A DNA stretch of 64,000 nucleotides, from NCBI RefSeq assembly GCF_016802725.1, contig NC_052671.1, positions 19,923,231-19,987,230 on the forward strand, given 5' to 3'. The position numbers and the translations under genes were made by a program. The first letter of the stretch is position 1. Each line of letters starts with the position of its first letter. The DNA is from Solenopsis invicta (Eukaryota > Arthropoda > Insecta > Hymenoptera > Formicidae). The notes beneath the pieces were generated by a model that did no database searches, had not been told where the DNA came from, and worked only from the letters and a program-made list of their open reading frames with translations. This document shows positions 1 to 11,600 of this stretch, piece by piece.

Positions 1-715
1 TTGACACATTTTTTCGTAAAATGAATATTTTCTGAAATAAGTAAGAAAAACTGTTTTTTCTTTCTTTAATATTTTTTTAATAAGAAGTGAGCATTACTCA
101 AAACCTTTTGTATGTCACTAAAACCTTCCCATTGATAACATAAATCAAGGTCAAGGTCGTCAGAGGCTGCTCCCCTAATGTGCATTTTTACCAATATTAG
201 TTGCGGCCAATATACGGTTTCAATGCGTAAAATCATCTTCTTATGTGTATAGCGGTATTCAGCTTTTTCCGTATATAGATCAGAATTGGACGTTTATGAG
301 TAAAAGTACAAAATCTACAATTAATTGTTGAACACTTTAAAATTGATATATGTGAAAGAAACCTATAGAAACTTACTTGATTTTTTAGAAGGTCAAACCA
401 TTTTTTTTATAGTCATCAATTTATCAGATGTTTTAAAAATGTTATTTAAATATCATGTAGTTTGTTCTGTTTCTTCATGATTTTAAACATTATTATATCT
501 AGTTTTTGGGTGTAAATTTCAATATGAATACAATTCTGTTTTCTCGTAAACATTTTATTTCACGAAAGATCGGAAATCTATGTACAAATCAATCGAGTAA
601 TTTGCCGTAATAAATTATTTGATAAATTATTTCAAAATGTTCTGTATACTCTTACAAATTAATGTATTTATGTATTAGGACATAAAGGGCGTTAGTTATA
701 TAAACGTTATATCAA
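1..715. other. AT-rich sequence with no recognisable gene
   Basis: This stretch is AT-rich and broken by stops in all frames. I see no protein motif, RNA gene or satellite monomer in it. It may be non-coding flank or part of an old mobile element. Confidence 0.5.
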
Positions 716-719
716 GGAT

Positions 720-960
720 GATCCTGGATAGTTCATAGATATAGGCATTTATATAGATTATCCAGGACCGTCCTGGAAGTACGCAATACATAACAAATAC
801 GATTATCAAGGACCGTCCTGGAAGTAGGCAATACATAACAAATACGATTATCCAGGACGGTCCTGGGAATAATCATTGCATGCCCAAAATATCCAGGACG
901 GGTCTGGATAGTACCAAATGTCCTGGAAATTCCCTAGTTTTGCCAAAAAATGTCCTGGAA
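720..960. repeat. 45-bp tandem repeat carrying CCAGGACCGTCCTGG boxes
   Basis: A near-perfect palindrome, CCAGGACCGTCCTGG, occurs at 762-776, 807-821 (first C changed), 852-866 and, less exactly, 893-907. The first three are exactly 45 bp apart and share the spacer with GCAATACATAACAAATACG. Half boxes (GTCCTGG or ATCCTGG) lie outside, near 720, 920 and 951. This is a small minisatellite whose repeated unit is a dyad-symmetric box, which could be a protein-binding array or a foldback of a DNA transposon end. Confidence 0.8.
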
Positions 961-977
961 AGACGCAATCCATGAAC

Positions 978-1004
<27 letters not shown>
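978..1004. repeat. (TA)n microsatellite
   Basis: A run of about 13 TA dinucleotides lies just upstream of the 1058 ORF. It is a simple sequence repeat of no evident function. Confidence 0.9.
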
Positions 1005-1008
<4 letters not shown>

Positions 1009-1057
1009 TATTATACGATACATTGACGTGGACCACAGTCTTTGTTTCGACTGCAAC

Positions 1058-1582
1058 ATGTCCGTGCCGACGTTCGTGGACCTGCAAGGTTTCCCCCTTG
1101 GACGATTAAGTGGTTTTGTCGTAAAAGAATTTGCTGCTCTTAGAGGGGGAAACGTTCTCGCGCATTATATTTTTGACAGTCCCCAGCCATGAGATTGGCT
1201 GATGAAATCCGAAAGATCCTGCGCCTCTTGGCTTGCTGCCTGTCATCATGGACTAAGATGGAGCACCGACGGAGTGGTTTCGTACCGGAAAGCGAGACAA
1301 GTGATTACAACTGCAGTATTAGGTACTGAAAATTCTGACAACAAGGAGATTGTATACGTCAAAGGTCACGAGAAACGAAAATGGTTGGGAGAATTGATTC
1401 TGGACGATCGGCGAGAATACGCATACATCGAAAGCCTGGAAGTGGATTACGAAGACGTGGATAATCTGAATAATCTAGATGATGCTAATACTTTTCAATG
1501 TGGACAACACCGTACGAATAAACATTGTGTTTTACAAAATGTATTCAATCTTTTCAATTGGTGGACACGATTACATGAATAA
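1058..1582 (+). pseudogene. Unrecognised 174-codon ORF with a single internal stop
   Basis: A reading frame opens at ATG 1058 with MSVPTFVDLQGF and runs to TAA 1582. It is interrupted only by a TGA at 1190-1192. The frame continues unchanged on the other side (KSERSCASWLAACHHGLRW), so this is a point nonsense change and not a frameshift. The product is soluble-looking, with no membrane segment, an acidic stretch (residues about 120-145) and a C-terminal Cys/His part ending near NLFNWWTRLHE. It gives me the impression of a family repeated in insect genomes, often near mobile elements, but I cannot name it. The FVDLQGF start superficially recalls the first motif of DEDD exonucleases; I do not rely on that. 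The start is preceded by CAAC, an acceptable context. Confidence 0.5.
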
Positions 1583-2144
1583 ACATATGTAATATACGAG
1601 ATACGTTTTATTTTTTTCTCTTCTATTACAACAACGTTATTTTATGTTTTGTTTAACGATATTTCATCTACGTTTATACGTTTCTTTCACTTTGTTAGAC
1701 CGCGAAAAACGCGTCGTGACATGTTCGAGTGATAACAAAGAAGTTATTGGAAAGAGAGGGAACTTCCTTTTCTCCATCTTTAAAATTCCAGAAACATTAA
1801 TCGCAAAAAGTGTCACAATTTGCAATCAGTCTTGCATCAGTTGCTCATTCGAACCGTTCAGACAACGCATCGCTCTAGAAATAAGCGCTGGCGGCAATAT
1901 ATTAAATATATATACATTAGCCAGTATACAGTTGCGGCGTATGTTTCATCTTATTCTTTGACCGTCATTCAATACTTTTTGAGATTAGACGCAACTGTAA
2001 ATACGTGTTGCAACGGAGGACGCTCTTGCACAGCCCTTTGTTCTTCAGTCGTAGCCGTGCTCTCGATTAACGAACAACATCGTAATTAACTCTCAATTAG
2101 CGAACATTGTGATTAATTAAGAGTGCGTTTCAAAATTAAAAAAA
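1583..2144. other. Spacer with no convincing gene
   Basis: Short ORFs here have no recognisable motif and mixed composition. A TATATATAC segment near 1910 followed by the 2145 ORF could be a promoter. I see nothing else. Confidence 0.35.
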
Positions 2145-2540
2145 ATGAATTCGGATAAGGAAGATCAAAAACTACAAAAAGAAGGGGAAGAGGAAAAATT
2201 AGAGCAAAAAGAGGAAGAGGGACAAAAAGAACTGGAGGAGGAGGAGAAGGAGGAGAAAGAAGAGGTGGAGGAGGAGGAGAAAAAAGAGGTGGAGGAGAAG
2301 GAGAAAGAAGAGGTGGAGGAGGAAGAACTGCTTGTAGAATGTCGAGAAAATTACAATATGATAAAATATCTCAGACATATTCTTCCTGAAAACATAATTA
2401 GAGACATTGATACCGACAATGTTCTGAAATATATATATTTATGTGTAGCAATCTCAACCTTACTACAAAACGCTATTTGCCCTGTCATGTTGTTTTGTTG
2501 CTTCCTGCTCCGCTGTGGTCGGCGTGTCATTGTTCGTTGA
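2145..2540 (+). CDS. Hypothetical glutamate/lysine-rich protein
   Basis: The ORF opens with ATG in a good context (AAAAAAATG). Residues about 5-62 are almost only Glu, Lys and Gln, encoded by GAG/GAA/AAG repeats, so much of the length is an expanded purine-rich simple repeat. After that comes a short ordinary segment (VECRENYNMIKYLRHILPE) and then a hydrophobic, Cys-rich tail that looks like read-through into other sequence. No family is recognised. It lies 130 bp before a retroelement pol tail and may be a remnant of that element or an unrelated simple-repeat ORF. Treat it as doubtful. Confidence 0.25.
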   Translation: MNSDKEDQKLQKEGEEEKLEQKEEEGQKELEEEEKEEKEEVEEEEKKEVEEKEKEEVEEEELLVECRENYNMIKYLRHILPENIIRDIDTDNVLKYIYLCVAISTLLQNAICPVMLFCCFLLRCGRRVIVR

Positions 2541-2674
2541 CTCCAAACGTTCAGGTGCTGATGGCGTAACGCTTTTGTTGGCTGGTCGCGTCTCCTCGAT
2601 TACAATCTCCCGATTAACCTCCGAATTATTGCAGTTGTTCTGTAAGTAATTTGGCTTGAGTAGGGCATGTCGGG

Positions 2675-2872
2675 GTGACGATTGTAACACTAGGAAATAA
2701 TAACTTAAAGATAAAAATAAATAACAAGGTAACGAGAACCGTACACATGGATAAGCTGAAACCATTCCCCACCCACGACCAACTTTACGAAGATCTCCCC
2801 CTACGGCCATCGGAGGACGCAGTCAATAGTGCCGTATCAGACGACAGCCAGCAAGCATGTTCCTCCCATTAA
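2675..2872 (+). pseudogene. pol: C-terminal end of a retroelement integrase (pol tail)
   Basis: The frame ending at TAA 2870-2872 contains KVTRTVHMDKLKPF, the basic segment plus V-H-x-x-[KR]-L-K-P-[FY] signature that closes the integrase of Ty3/Gypsy elements and retroviruses. It is followed by an acidic, Ser-rich tail. Only the last 60 or so codons survive; upstream sequence is unrelated or rearranged. The stop overlaps the glycoprotein start at 2857 by 16 nt, the usual pol-env arrangement of env-bearing LTR elements. This places the downstream glycoprotein in the env slot. Assignment to Gypsy over BEL rests on the signature alone. Confidence 0.6.
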
Positions 2873-4530
2873 TCCTCGCAACGCTGCCTCTTACATCGTG
2901 CCTTGTCGGCTACGATTGCAAAGGAGAAGGCTTCAACGTGACAACAATATTATTCCTTGAGCTGCAGCTATCAGATTTTGATCAAACTCCAGCCATACAA
3001 TAGAGGTAGAGGCAGAATAGAAGTGGATAAAACAATCACTTATTGTGGCATTCTTTGATAGTCTACAACGGTAGGCAAGAATACTTACAAGAGATCGGAG
3101 AATAGACATGTAGAAAACTCCACAAATCCGGCTTGTTCCGCATTGTCAACGCCATGGTCGATGGAATAATAAGGAACTCAACCAACCTGAGAACCGTAAC
3201 ACTAGCCAGATCAACTACTGCAGATGCGTCATGTGAAGGCGCTTAATATATGGATGGATATAGAAACCTGGAAAACGTAGTGGTCCAAGTTTTATTAAGG
3301 ATTACCCTAAAAACTTTTGAGGTGCAAGTTAAAAGATCCACCGGCCAAGCCATAATGCCATTAGGGGCACAATGTAAATTATCACATGAATACTGAATAG
3401 ACGTCGAAGAGTCAGAGACGTATTGGTCCTCGCTGCCAATTGATCACTGTTACTTTGAACAGCACAATATAAGATACGAAAGTCTTGCCACAAAACTAAC
3501 GCTCAAAGTCAACCAATCTGCTTTAACAATATACACCTTAACAACCCTGGATATCACGTTTGCCCTCACCAAGACTTCAAATTTTGACGTCTGCGGATAT
3601 AAACTCACACAAACGAAATACCAGAAGCTGTGTATTCTGGAGACTACAAAAGGATGGACCTTCCAGACAAAAGCAAAGATCGCTGTTAACAACCTTGATA
3701 TTTTTTTTTACGTGAATTCAAGGTTTGTCTACGTGAAAAAGCACATCAAGACGCAACTTACCCAGCTATACAAAGACATCATGGAGCAGAAGTGTACGCT
3801 CGGAAGGAAAATTTTACAAAACGCGCTAACCTTGGTCAGCATAGCACCAGATGAAATGTCATATCGGATAATGAAAGAGCTTGGATACACCGCAGTGATC
3901 AATGGCAAAGTGATCCATATAGTAAAATGCGTCTTTGTGGAATGTAAGATCCGCTATAAGGATTACTGTTCAACGAGCTACTTGTTTTACACCGCAAGAT
4001 CTCGCTTTTCCTCTTCTCACGTTCAAGGATACTCGCTAAAACAGGAACCATAAAGATTGCAGCGATTTATTACCGGCTATGTATAAAATTCATGGAGGTT
4101 GGTTCCGGCTCACGTCCAAACCAATAGAGGTGTTAGCATCGCCAATTATCCAACCACTGACACATCCCAAGTGACATTACAACAGTCCAGCATCACTAGC
4201 AACAAGCAGTATCTACAACAACGACGACCTAGAGAGACTCCGATCTCACATAATGTTTCCGCTGGAAAAACCATCGATGTTGAATACCATCGCCCGAGGA
4301 GCACTAGGCAAAACTGTCCCTTCAGGTAGCATCTTGTTGCTCAACCTGCTAGATGAGAACTTGCCCAATAAAATAGCCGAGTCCGCTGGAGCAAAAGCCT
4401 GGAAAGGTTTCGTAACATTTGGTACTGCAAGTGCAAGAGTGCTTGCAATTTTCATTATTATACGAATAGTAAAAATAATAATTGATACATTGATTTACGG
4501 CTACGCGCTGCATTTAGTATACGGTTAGAG
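2857..4530 (+). pseudogene. Decayed chuvirus-like envelope glycoprotein, copy 1
   Basis: The frame begins at ATG 2857 with a hydrophobic signal peptide and then a VGYDC start like that of the second copy at 30053. Multiple stops and frameshifts follow from about 3000 on. Recognisable blocks remain. Positions 3712-4053 align with the central ectodomain of copy 2 (shared FVYVKKHIK / FVYVEKHIK). Positions 4253-4528 align with its pre-membrane and membrane region (shared LDEN, NKIAESA, WKGFV, then a hydrophobic IIRIVKIIIDT segment). The family resembles glycoproteins of chuviruses (Jingchuvirales), which are known as endogenous copies in arthropods and as env genes captured by LTR retrotransposons. 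The copy cannot encode a complete protein. Confidence 0.6.
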
Positions 4531-4833
4531 TATGCACCTGCTGGGTGCAGTCTAGAGCTCGGTGACACAACTGCTGATACACCTTGGAGGTAAATCAATA
4601 GATCGCCCGTCAGCACCCGAAGATGCTCCGCCACAAACCTTTCCGTCGACAAAAGCTTAGTTCTATAACAACAAGCCACATAGTGGAAGTGTAAAACGTG
4701 AAACAAAGACATCTTACCCAACATACACTTACTCAGAATTCCGTAGATATGTGAAAGACAGGGAACGCGAGATGGTTTAAACACGACATGCCCAAAAAAT
4801 GTTAGCGTACTCAACATTTTATTGTAAGTGGCA

Positions 4834-4845
4834 GGGGGGGGGGGG
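4834..4845 (+). promoter_or_regulatory. Polypurine tract
   Basis: GGCAGGGGGGGGGGGG directly precedes TGTTAC, the likely start of a 3' LTR. It lies about 300 bp after the glycoprotein remnant, the expected place for the plus-strand priming site. Confidence 0.5.
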
Positions 4846-6117
4846 TGTTACATCTGTTACATTCCCAACATATATTTTTTTGCGTTACGTTATATTACCT
4901 TATATAAATTTTGCATTAATTACAATATTAAACAAAACTAAATATAATAAGGTTACCATCTAAGATGTTACCATCAAAGTTACCAATAGAATAGTTACCA
5001 CCTAAGACGTTACCATCATAAACTACCATATAAGACGTTATCATCATAAGTTACCATCTAAGACGTTATCATCATAGTAGTTAGCATCTAAGACGTTATC
5101 ATCATAAGTTACCATCTAAGACGGTACCATCATAAGTTACCATTTAAGACGTTACCATCGTAGTTACCATTACCATTAGAATTACCATCGATCGTACTAT
5201 CTGTTATCATTAGCAGTAGGTTACCACTCCCGCGTTTTGCGTGGGAGTTGCGAACGCCGCCAGGAGAACTGGTGGGGTACATCTACTTTTCCCACGCGAC
5301 ACCAAGTCAAGCGCCGCTCTGCGCATTGCTAGGCCGAGCAGTTCTAGTTTTGGCGTCATCGCAATCGGTCAACTTGTAGGAGTCTCTCCGTAAATCCACT
5401 GAATCTTTGCTAACTCTGAACTATTGTTTACCATTTCTATATCCGACATTTAATTACGACTCGCGTAAAGAGATTAGTTTAAGTAACCATTTGTCGTGAA
5501 GAGTATAATAAATAATTATCAATTAGTTTAAAGTCTTGTATTAGTTTAACTTTAATAATTAATAATAAATATTGTTTATCTTACATATAACAGTATCTTA
5601 TTGTGTTAATTGCCATATCTACCATAATCACGTATCCTAATTTGATCCATCGTTCTGTGCGACTAAATAAATGCAATTGTTTAAACATTATTTAACAACA
5701 AAAGCACCAGTCACGAAATTATCGTCAACGTCGTCTCCATCAACACATCACGCTAACCATTGGTCAACCAGAGTTGCTGGGCACTTCTTCAATACATCGC
5801 TGACTTTTGTTTAAACAATTGGTTTACCAGTTGAGAGATCGCCGCCGCTATCTTGTCCAAGGCGTTACAGACAGAGAACAGAACCGTAGCCGCGCTAGAT
5901 TATTACCCATTAATGTAGCTCAGCCAGCGTAAAAGGTAAGTAACGTTAAAATAAATAATAACAGCCGAATTTCTCCCAAAGTAATATTGCATACCAACAG
6001 CGTCATTAACGCGCTGCTTGACCACAGCGCGACAGCGGGGCGCCCGAGACTGACTGTTACGGCCCTCAACCACAAGTGATGTAATCTGACTCTTATCTTA
6101 ACCGACGCGACGTGACA
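4846..6117 (+). repeat. Probable 3' LTR (about 1.27 kb) of the glycoprotein-bearing element
   Basis: The segment starts TGTTAC right after a polypurine tract and ends GTGACA, so the termini are imperfect inverted repeats with TG...CA. The 109-bp satellite resumes at once (GTATTAC...AACAGCGTCGAATACGCG). Inside are a 28-bp tandem repeat, a GC-rich promoter-like part near 5230-5400, AATAAA signals (about 5507 and 5570) and a good splice donor (AAAAGGTAAGTAA) near 5935. The 5' LTR is not in the window, so neither identity nor target duplication can be tested. Confidence 0.4.
4935..5185. repeat. 28-bp tandem repeat inside the probable LTR
   Basis: About nine imperfect copies of a unit close to GTTACCATCTAAGACGTTAT plus CATCATAA lie head to tail. 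Units differ by single substitutions (ACC/ATC, GTT/GGT). Repeats of this kind are common in U3 regions and can act as enhancer arrays. Confidence 0.8.
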
Positions 6118-7517
6118 GTATTACAATAAACAGCGTCGAATACGCGTTGATTTGCATTAGAAACAAAACTATTGTTATTTATTAGCTCGCGGTTCAAGTT
6201 CGACGGTATCTATGCGTTTTTCCACGTGTATTATACTAAACATCGTCAAATACGCGTTAATCTACACTAGAATCGAAGCTATTGCCGTTCATCAACGCGC
6301 GGCACAATTGCGAAGATATCTATGCGTTATTCCACGTGTATTAAGTTAAACAGCGTCAAATATGCGTTGATCTGCTATAGAAACGAAACTATTGTAGTTC
6401 ATCAGGGCGCGGCATAAGTGTGTCGTTATCAATGCGTTATCACATGTGTACTACACTAGACAGTGTCGACTACGCGTTGATCTGCATTCAAAACGAAACT
6501 AATGCCGTTCATCAGCGCGGGGCTCAAGTGTGACGTTATCGATGTGTAATCCCACATGTAGTATGCTAGACAGGATCGAATACGCATTGATCTGCATTAG
6601 AAACAATACTATTGACGTTCATCAACGGGCGGATCAAGTGCAACGTTGTCTATGCGATATCACGTTCGTATTACGTTAATTAGTGTCGAACAAGCGTTGA
6701 TCTGCATTAAAAATGAAATTATTGCGTTCTTCAGCGCGCATTTTAAGTTAAACATTATCTATATAATATCTCACGTGTGTTACGTTAAAAAGCATTGAAC
6801 AAGCGATAATCAGCAACAGAAACAAAACTATTGCCGTTCTTTAGCGCGCATTTTAAATGAAACGTTATTGATGCAATATTTCACGTTAAAAAGCATTGAA
6901 CAAGCATTGATTTGCATTAAAAACGAAACTATTCCAGGTTTTCAGCGCGTTTTTTAAATGAAATGTTATCTATAAGATATATCACGTGTATTACGTTAAA
7001 AAGCATTAAACAAGCAATAATCTGCAACAGAAACGAAACTATTGTCGTTCTTCAGCGCGAATTTCTAATAAAACGTTACCTATGCGGTATCTTACTTGTT
7101 TTACGTTAAAAAACATTGAACAAGGGTTGATCTGCATTAGAAACAAATCTGTTGCCTTTCTTAAGCGCGCATTTTAAATAAAATATAATCTATGCAATAT
7201 TTCCCATGTATTACGTTAAAAAGCATTGGAAAAGCGTTGATCTGCAGTAAAAATGAAACTATTGCGTTTTTCAGCGTGCATTTTAAGTTAAACATTATCT
7301 ATGTAATATCTCACGTGTGTTACGTAAAAAGCGTCAAACGAGTGTTGATCTGCATTAGAAAAGAAACTATTGCCGTTTGTCAGCGAGCATTTTAAATAAA
7401 ACGTTTTCTATGCTAAATTTTACGTGTATTACGTAAAAAAGCGAAGAAGAAGGGTTGATCTGCATTAGAAACGATATTGTTGCCATTCTTTATCTTGCAT
7501 TCCATATGAAACGTTAT
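6118..7517 (+). repeat. 109-bp satellite, diverged subfamily, forward orientation
   Basis: About twelve diverged monomers share the core GTTGATCTGCATTAGAAACG, then AAACTATTG and a CACGTG / TTACGTTAAAAAGC segment. The subfamily differs from the one at 58-63 kb by GCGCGCATTTTAAAT in place of GCGCGAATTGCAAAT. The array is cut at 7517 by the BEL/Pao element and continues at 14376. Confidence 0.85.
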
Positions 7518-7935
7518 TGTTTAGGAGTTACCGAAATTGTGAGCCTAACGTGATCGTGGGCCCGACGTCTAATAGGTACGTCTCCCGAAAGGAGGGGGAA
7601 CGTAAGAGCTCGCGCTACCGGCGAGAAGGAGTCGTGAAAAGATAGTCGTAGACAACGCACGAGAGTCCTGCTCTAATTTTAAGTGAAATTGTATTAACAT
7701 GACGCGAGCGACAAGCTGTTAGAAAATGAGAGTGTTGGAATAAACTTATAAGACTTGTCATCATGGTGCATCATTCATTAAAACGGAAGAAATTGGAGCT
7801 CCCACGTCCGGATTCGTAATTTTAAAATAATTCGCCTTGTAAGAAGGTTCGACCCAATAGCGGCGCGTGGAACTTTCGACGGCACGGCGTGATCGCTGGG
7901 CGAGAGAGAGAGAAACGCCCGGACGAGAACATACA
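7518..7935 (+). repeat. 5' LTR of the BEL/Pao element
   Basis: 418 bp, starting TGTTTAGGAG and ending GAACATACA. AATAAA at about 7740 is a candidate polyadenylation signal. It matches the 3' LTR except for A/G in CGGAAGAAAT and G/A in AATAGCGGCG. Confidence 0.95.
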
Positions 7936-7942
7936 TAATTAA

Positions 7943-7960
7943 TGGTCCTTCGAGCCGGAT
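7943..7960 (+). promoter_or_regulatory. Primer-binding site, tRNA-Tyr
   Basis: TGGTCCTTCGAGCCGGAT begins 7 nt after the LTR. It is complementary to the 3' end of insect tRNA-Tyr (CCGGCTCGAAGGA plus CCA), from what I know of that tRNA. Confidence 0.8.
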
Positions 7961-8139
7961 TTGGACAACCAGGGTGACTTTAAGGACTTCCATCGATTTT
8001 TGGAGGGCTGTAGCCATGCTGCGGCGTAATCATCATTAAGGCATTGGTCATGAGATATCGGTAGTAAGTCAATTAAGCAGGACACGACATAGTGACATGA
8101 AATCCCGGTAAGCGAGATACATTTACATTAAGAGGTTAG

Positions 8140-8600
8140 AATTTCATGCATTTGGTTATCGACTCGAAATTCATTTTGTGACAAAATTTCATGCATTTGG
8201 TTATCGACTCGAAATTCATTTTGTAGCAAAAATTCATGCATTGGTGGTCGAGTCGAAGTTCATACATTGGGCGTCGAGTCGAAATTCATACATTTAATGA
8301 GCTCAACATTCATGCATTGGCAGCGACTCGAAATTCATACATTGGTTAGTTGACTCGAATTTTATACATTAGCGACAAGTCGAAATTCATAATTTGCGAT
8401 AAGTCGAAGTTCATACATTTGGGGGACGAGTCGAATTTCATAATTTGCGACGAGTCCATATTCATACATTTTGCAACGAGTCAAATTTCAGACATTTGTA
8501 AGAGAGTAGAAATTCATACATTTTGCGAACGACTCGACATTTCTACATTTGACGATAATTCGAACATCATACATTTCACGAACGATAATTATACACATTC
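8140..8600. repeat. Minisatellite in the BEL/Pao leader
   Basis: About sixteen degenerate units of 25-40 bp built on CGACTCGAAATTCATACATT repeat between the primer-binding site and the gag start. Two adjacent early units (near 8150 and 8190) are nearly identical. The array is confined to the untranslated leader. Confidence 0.85.
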
Positions 8601-8666
8601 CAATAACGACAAATAACGTAGCTCACGCGAAGGCCTCGTGCATGAACGTTTGAAATAGGTGTAAAC

Positions 8667-11600
8667 ATGGCAGAGAATTTGTCCTTGTTATCGAGACGGC
8701 GGGCGACCGTAAAAGGTCAAGTCACGCGTATTTACAATTTCGCAGTTTCTATGCCTTTGGATCTTATCGATGTTATAGAGTGCCAAGCGAGGTTACAAAA
8801 ACTGGCCGATTTGTGGAAGGAATTTGACGATGTTCAGGGCCGTATTGAGGATATCGGTCTGGCCGAGGATGATGAACCAAGCGAGGAACAGGCACGAGAA
8901 AGAGAGGCATTTGAGACAACATACTATCGTGCAGTGGCTGAATTGAAGAGGCGAATTGATCCAAGGCAGGAACGACACATTGATAACGGGATGCACGCGA
9001 GAGCGAATCAGGAATTTGTAAGCGAGACACGAGTTGGGAAAATGAAGCTGCCTACCCTGGAACTGCCGAAATTTGATGGAACCCAGGCGCAGTGGCTATC
9101 ATTTCGAGATACATTTCAAACGTTAATTGATAGTAATACATCATTAGAAAAAATACAAAAATTTCATTATCTAAAGTCATGTTTGCAAGGTAGCGCGGCT
9201 GAAGTCGTGCAATCATTAGATGTATCAACCGATAATTATTCAATCGCATGGGCTCTATTAAGAGAGCGATTTGAAAATAAGAAGTTGTTAATACATCAGC
9301 ATATCCATGCGCTGTTGGGCATGGGTTCCATCATTAAAGAATCTCCGGCACAATTGCGTAGATTAGTGGACGAAACGAAGAAGCATCTCCGAGTATTAAA
9401 ATCGCTAGGCGAGCCAGTCGATGACTGGAATAGCATCATCATTTATACAGTCATGTCGCGCGTGGATGTTCAAACCAAACGAAAATGGGAATCAGAGACA
9501 GTCGAAAATGAAACACCCACGTTACAAGAACTTTTAGATTTTTTGTCACGACAATGTGTAATATTAGAAAATTTGCAAACAAATAAATGTTCAATTAATT
9601 CGACTGCGTCCTCCTCTGTGCGTAGAGGAGAAAAAATGAGTGTTAACATAGGTCGGTTTGCTGACAAGAATTGCGTAATATGTCACGGCGATCATGCAAT
9701 TTATCATTGTGCAAAATTTAAAGACATGACTACGTCGGAAAAATTAGGCGAAGTACGGCGTCATCGGTTATGCTTCAATTGTTTGCGCAGAGATCACACG
9801 GCAGATAGATGCACGGCAAGCGGGTGCAGGCAATGCGGATTAAAGCATAGCACGTGGTTGCATAATGATAAACTCGGGATATCGGTAGACTCAAGGGCAA
9901 GGTCAAATAACGAAAACTTGATATCGGAAATCTCAAAAAAGACAAGGAGCGATTCAAGCGATCAGGCTAGTTGCTCGGTAGTGTCTACGGTAGTAACATG
10001 TCCAAATCAAGTGTTGCTTGCGACCGCTTCCGTCAGAATCAATGATCGATTCGGCAATGAGCACCTGTGCAGGGCTTTCTTAGATTCGGGAGCACAGGTA
10101 AACATAATTCGGAAAGATGTATGCAAGCGTCTTCAACTAAAGGAAAGGGTAGCTAACCTTTCGTTATCGGGAGTTGGATGTAGGTTGACTAGCGCCACGG
10201 GAACCGTCAGCGCAGTTATACATTCGGTTGTAGGTGAATTTAGCGTCAGGTTGGATTTTCTAGTCATGGAATGTATAACAGACCCAATGCCATTGCAAAG
10301 AATGGACAAGAATGCGCTGCACATCCCGAAGAACATCAAGCTATCAGATCCAGAGTTTGGAACCCCCGGAGAGATCGACATTCTGCTGGGAGGCGGAATA
10401 GTTTGGGATCTGCTCTGTGTGGGACAGATACGATTGGGCCGCAATTTGCCAACCTTGAAGAAGACGAAACTTGGTTGGATCGTGGCAGGAAACATGATGA
10501 TGTCGGACGGACATAAGCATCAAACCCGCGCAACATTGTGCGCAATCGCTGGTGAACCAGATTTAAATCATCAATTGGAGCGTTTTTGGCTCATAGAGGA
10601 GAGCCCACTGCAGCGGGATGCCGGGAAGGAGACGATGTGCGAGGAAGAATTTAGGAACACACATAAGCGAACGCCGGACGGGCGATTCGTGGTACGTCTG
10701 CCTTTCCAGGAGGATCCTAGTTGCTTGGGAGAATCACGAAGAGCGGCCCTGAAGCGTTTACAGTCAGTCCATTGGAGACTGGATCGTGATGCAATCCTAA
10801 AGAGGCAATACATTGAAGTAATGGAAGATTACTTAAGGTCGGGACATATGACTCAAATTGACGAGAAGATATCGGCATCAGAGGAACCAGTGTATTACTT
10901 GCCTCATCATGCAGTCGTTAAGGAGGAAAGAGAGACAACAAGGCTCAGAGTAGTCTTTGATGCGTCGTGCAGATCATCATCTGGCAAGTCACTCAACGAT
11001 GTATTGAGAGTAGGACCAACTATTCAACCAGAATTATTTGAGGTGGTTCTACGTTTCCGACAGCATCGGTACGTACTGACGGGGGACATCGAGCGAATGT
11101 ATAGACAAATATACATTGACCCTAAGCAGCGAAATTTGCAACGCATTTTATGGAAGGCAGATTCGACATCACCGGTGGAGGCATTCGTATTAAACACGGT
11201 AACATTTGGCGTTGCGACAGCTCCATTTCTGGCTGTAAGGTGTCTGCATCAATTAGCGTGCGAGTGTCAATCGGAAAGTCCAAGGACAAGTGAAGTCATA
11301 TTAAAAGATTTTTACATGGACGACCTAATTACCGGGACGGATGATGCAGAAGAACTGAAGAAAATAAAAAATGAAGTTAGTCGGATACTCGCTGCAGGTG
11401 GATTTCCAATGCATAAATGGAAATCAAATTTGCCTGAACTGGTCGAGGACCGGGGTGAGTCAGAAGAAAACATGAGAAAACCATTGGGTGAACAGGTCAA
11501 GACTCTAGGATTATTCTAGCGTGTTGAAAAGGACTCACTTACATACAGAGTCAAGGAACCTCCATCAGAAATTCACATCACGAAGAGAACAATTCTCTCC

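Noticed and set aside
2463..2810. Minus-strand 115-aa ORF with a Thr/Glu/Asn-rich tail
   Set aside because: It overlaps a recognisable plus-strand pol tail; the other half is unremarkable. A small inverted fragment is possible but not supported.
6118..7517. Possible CRISPR-like array of regular repeats
   Set aside because: Units have no unique spacers; this is a diverged satellite in a eukaryotic genome.
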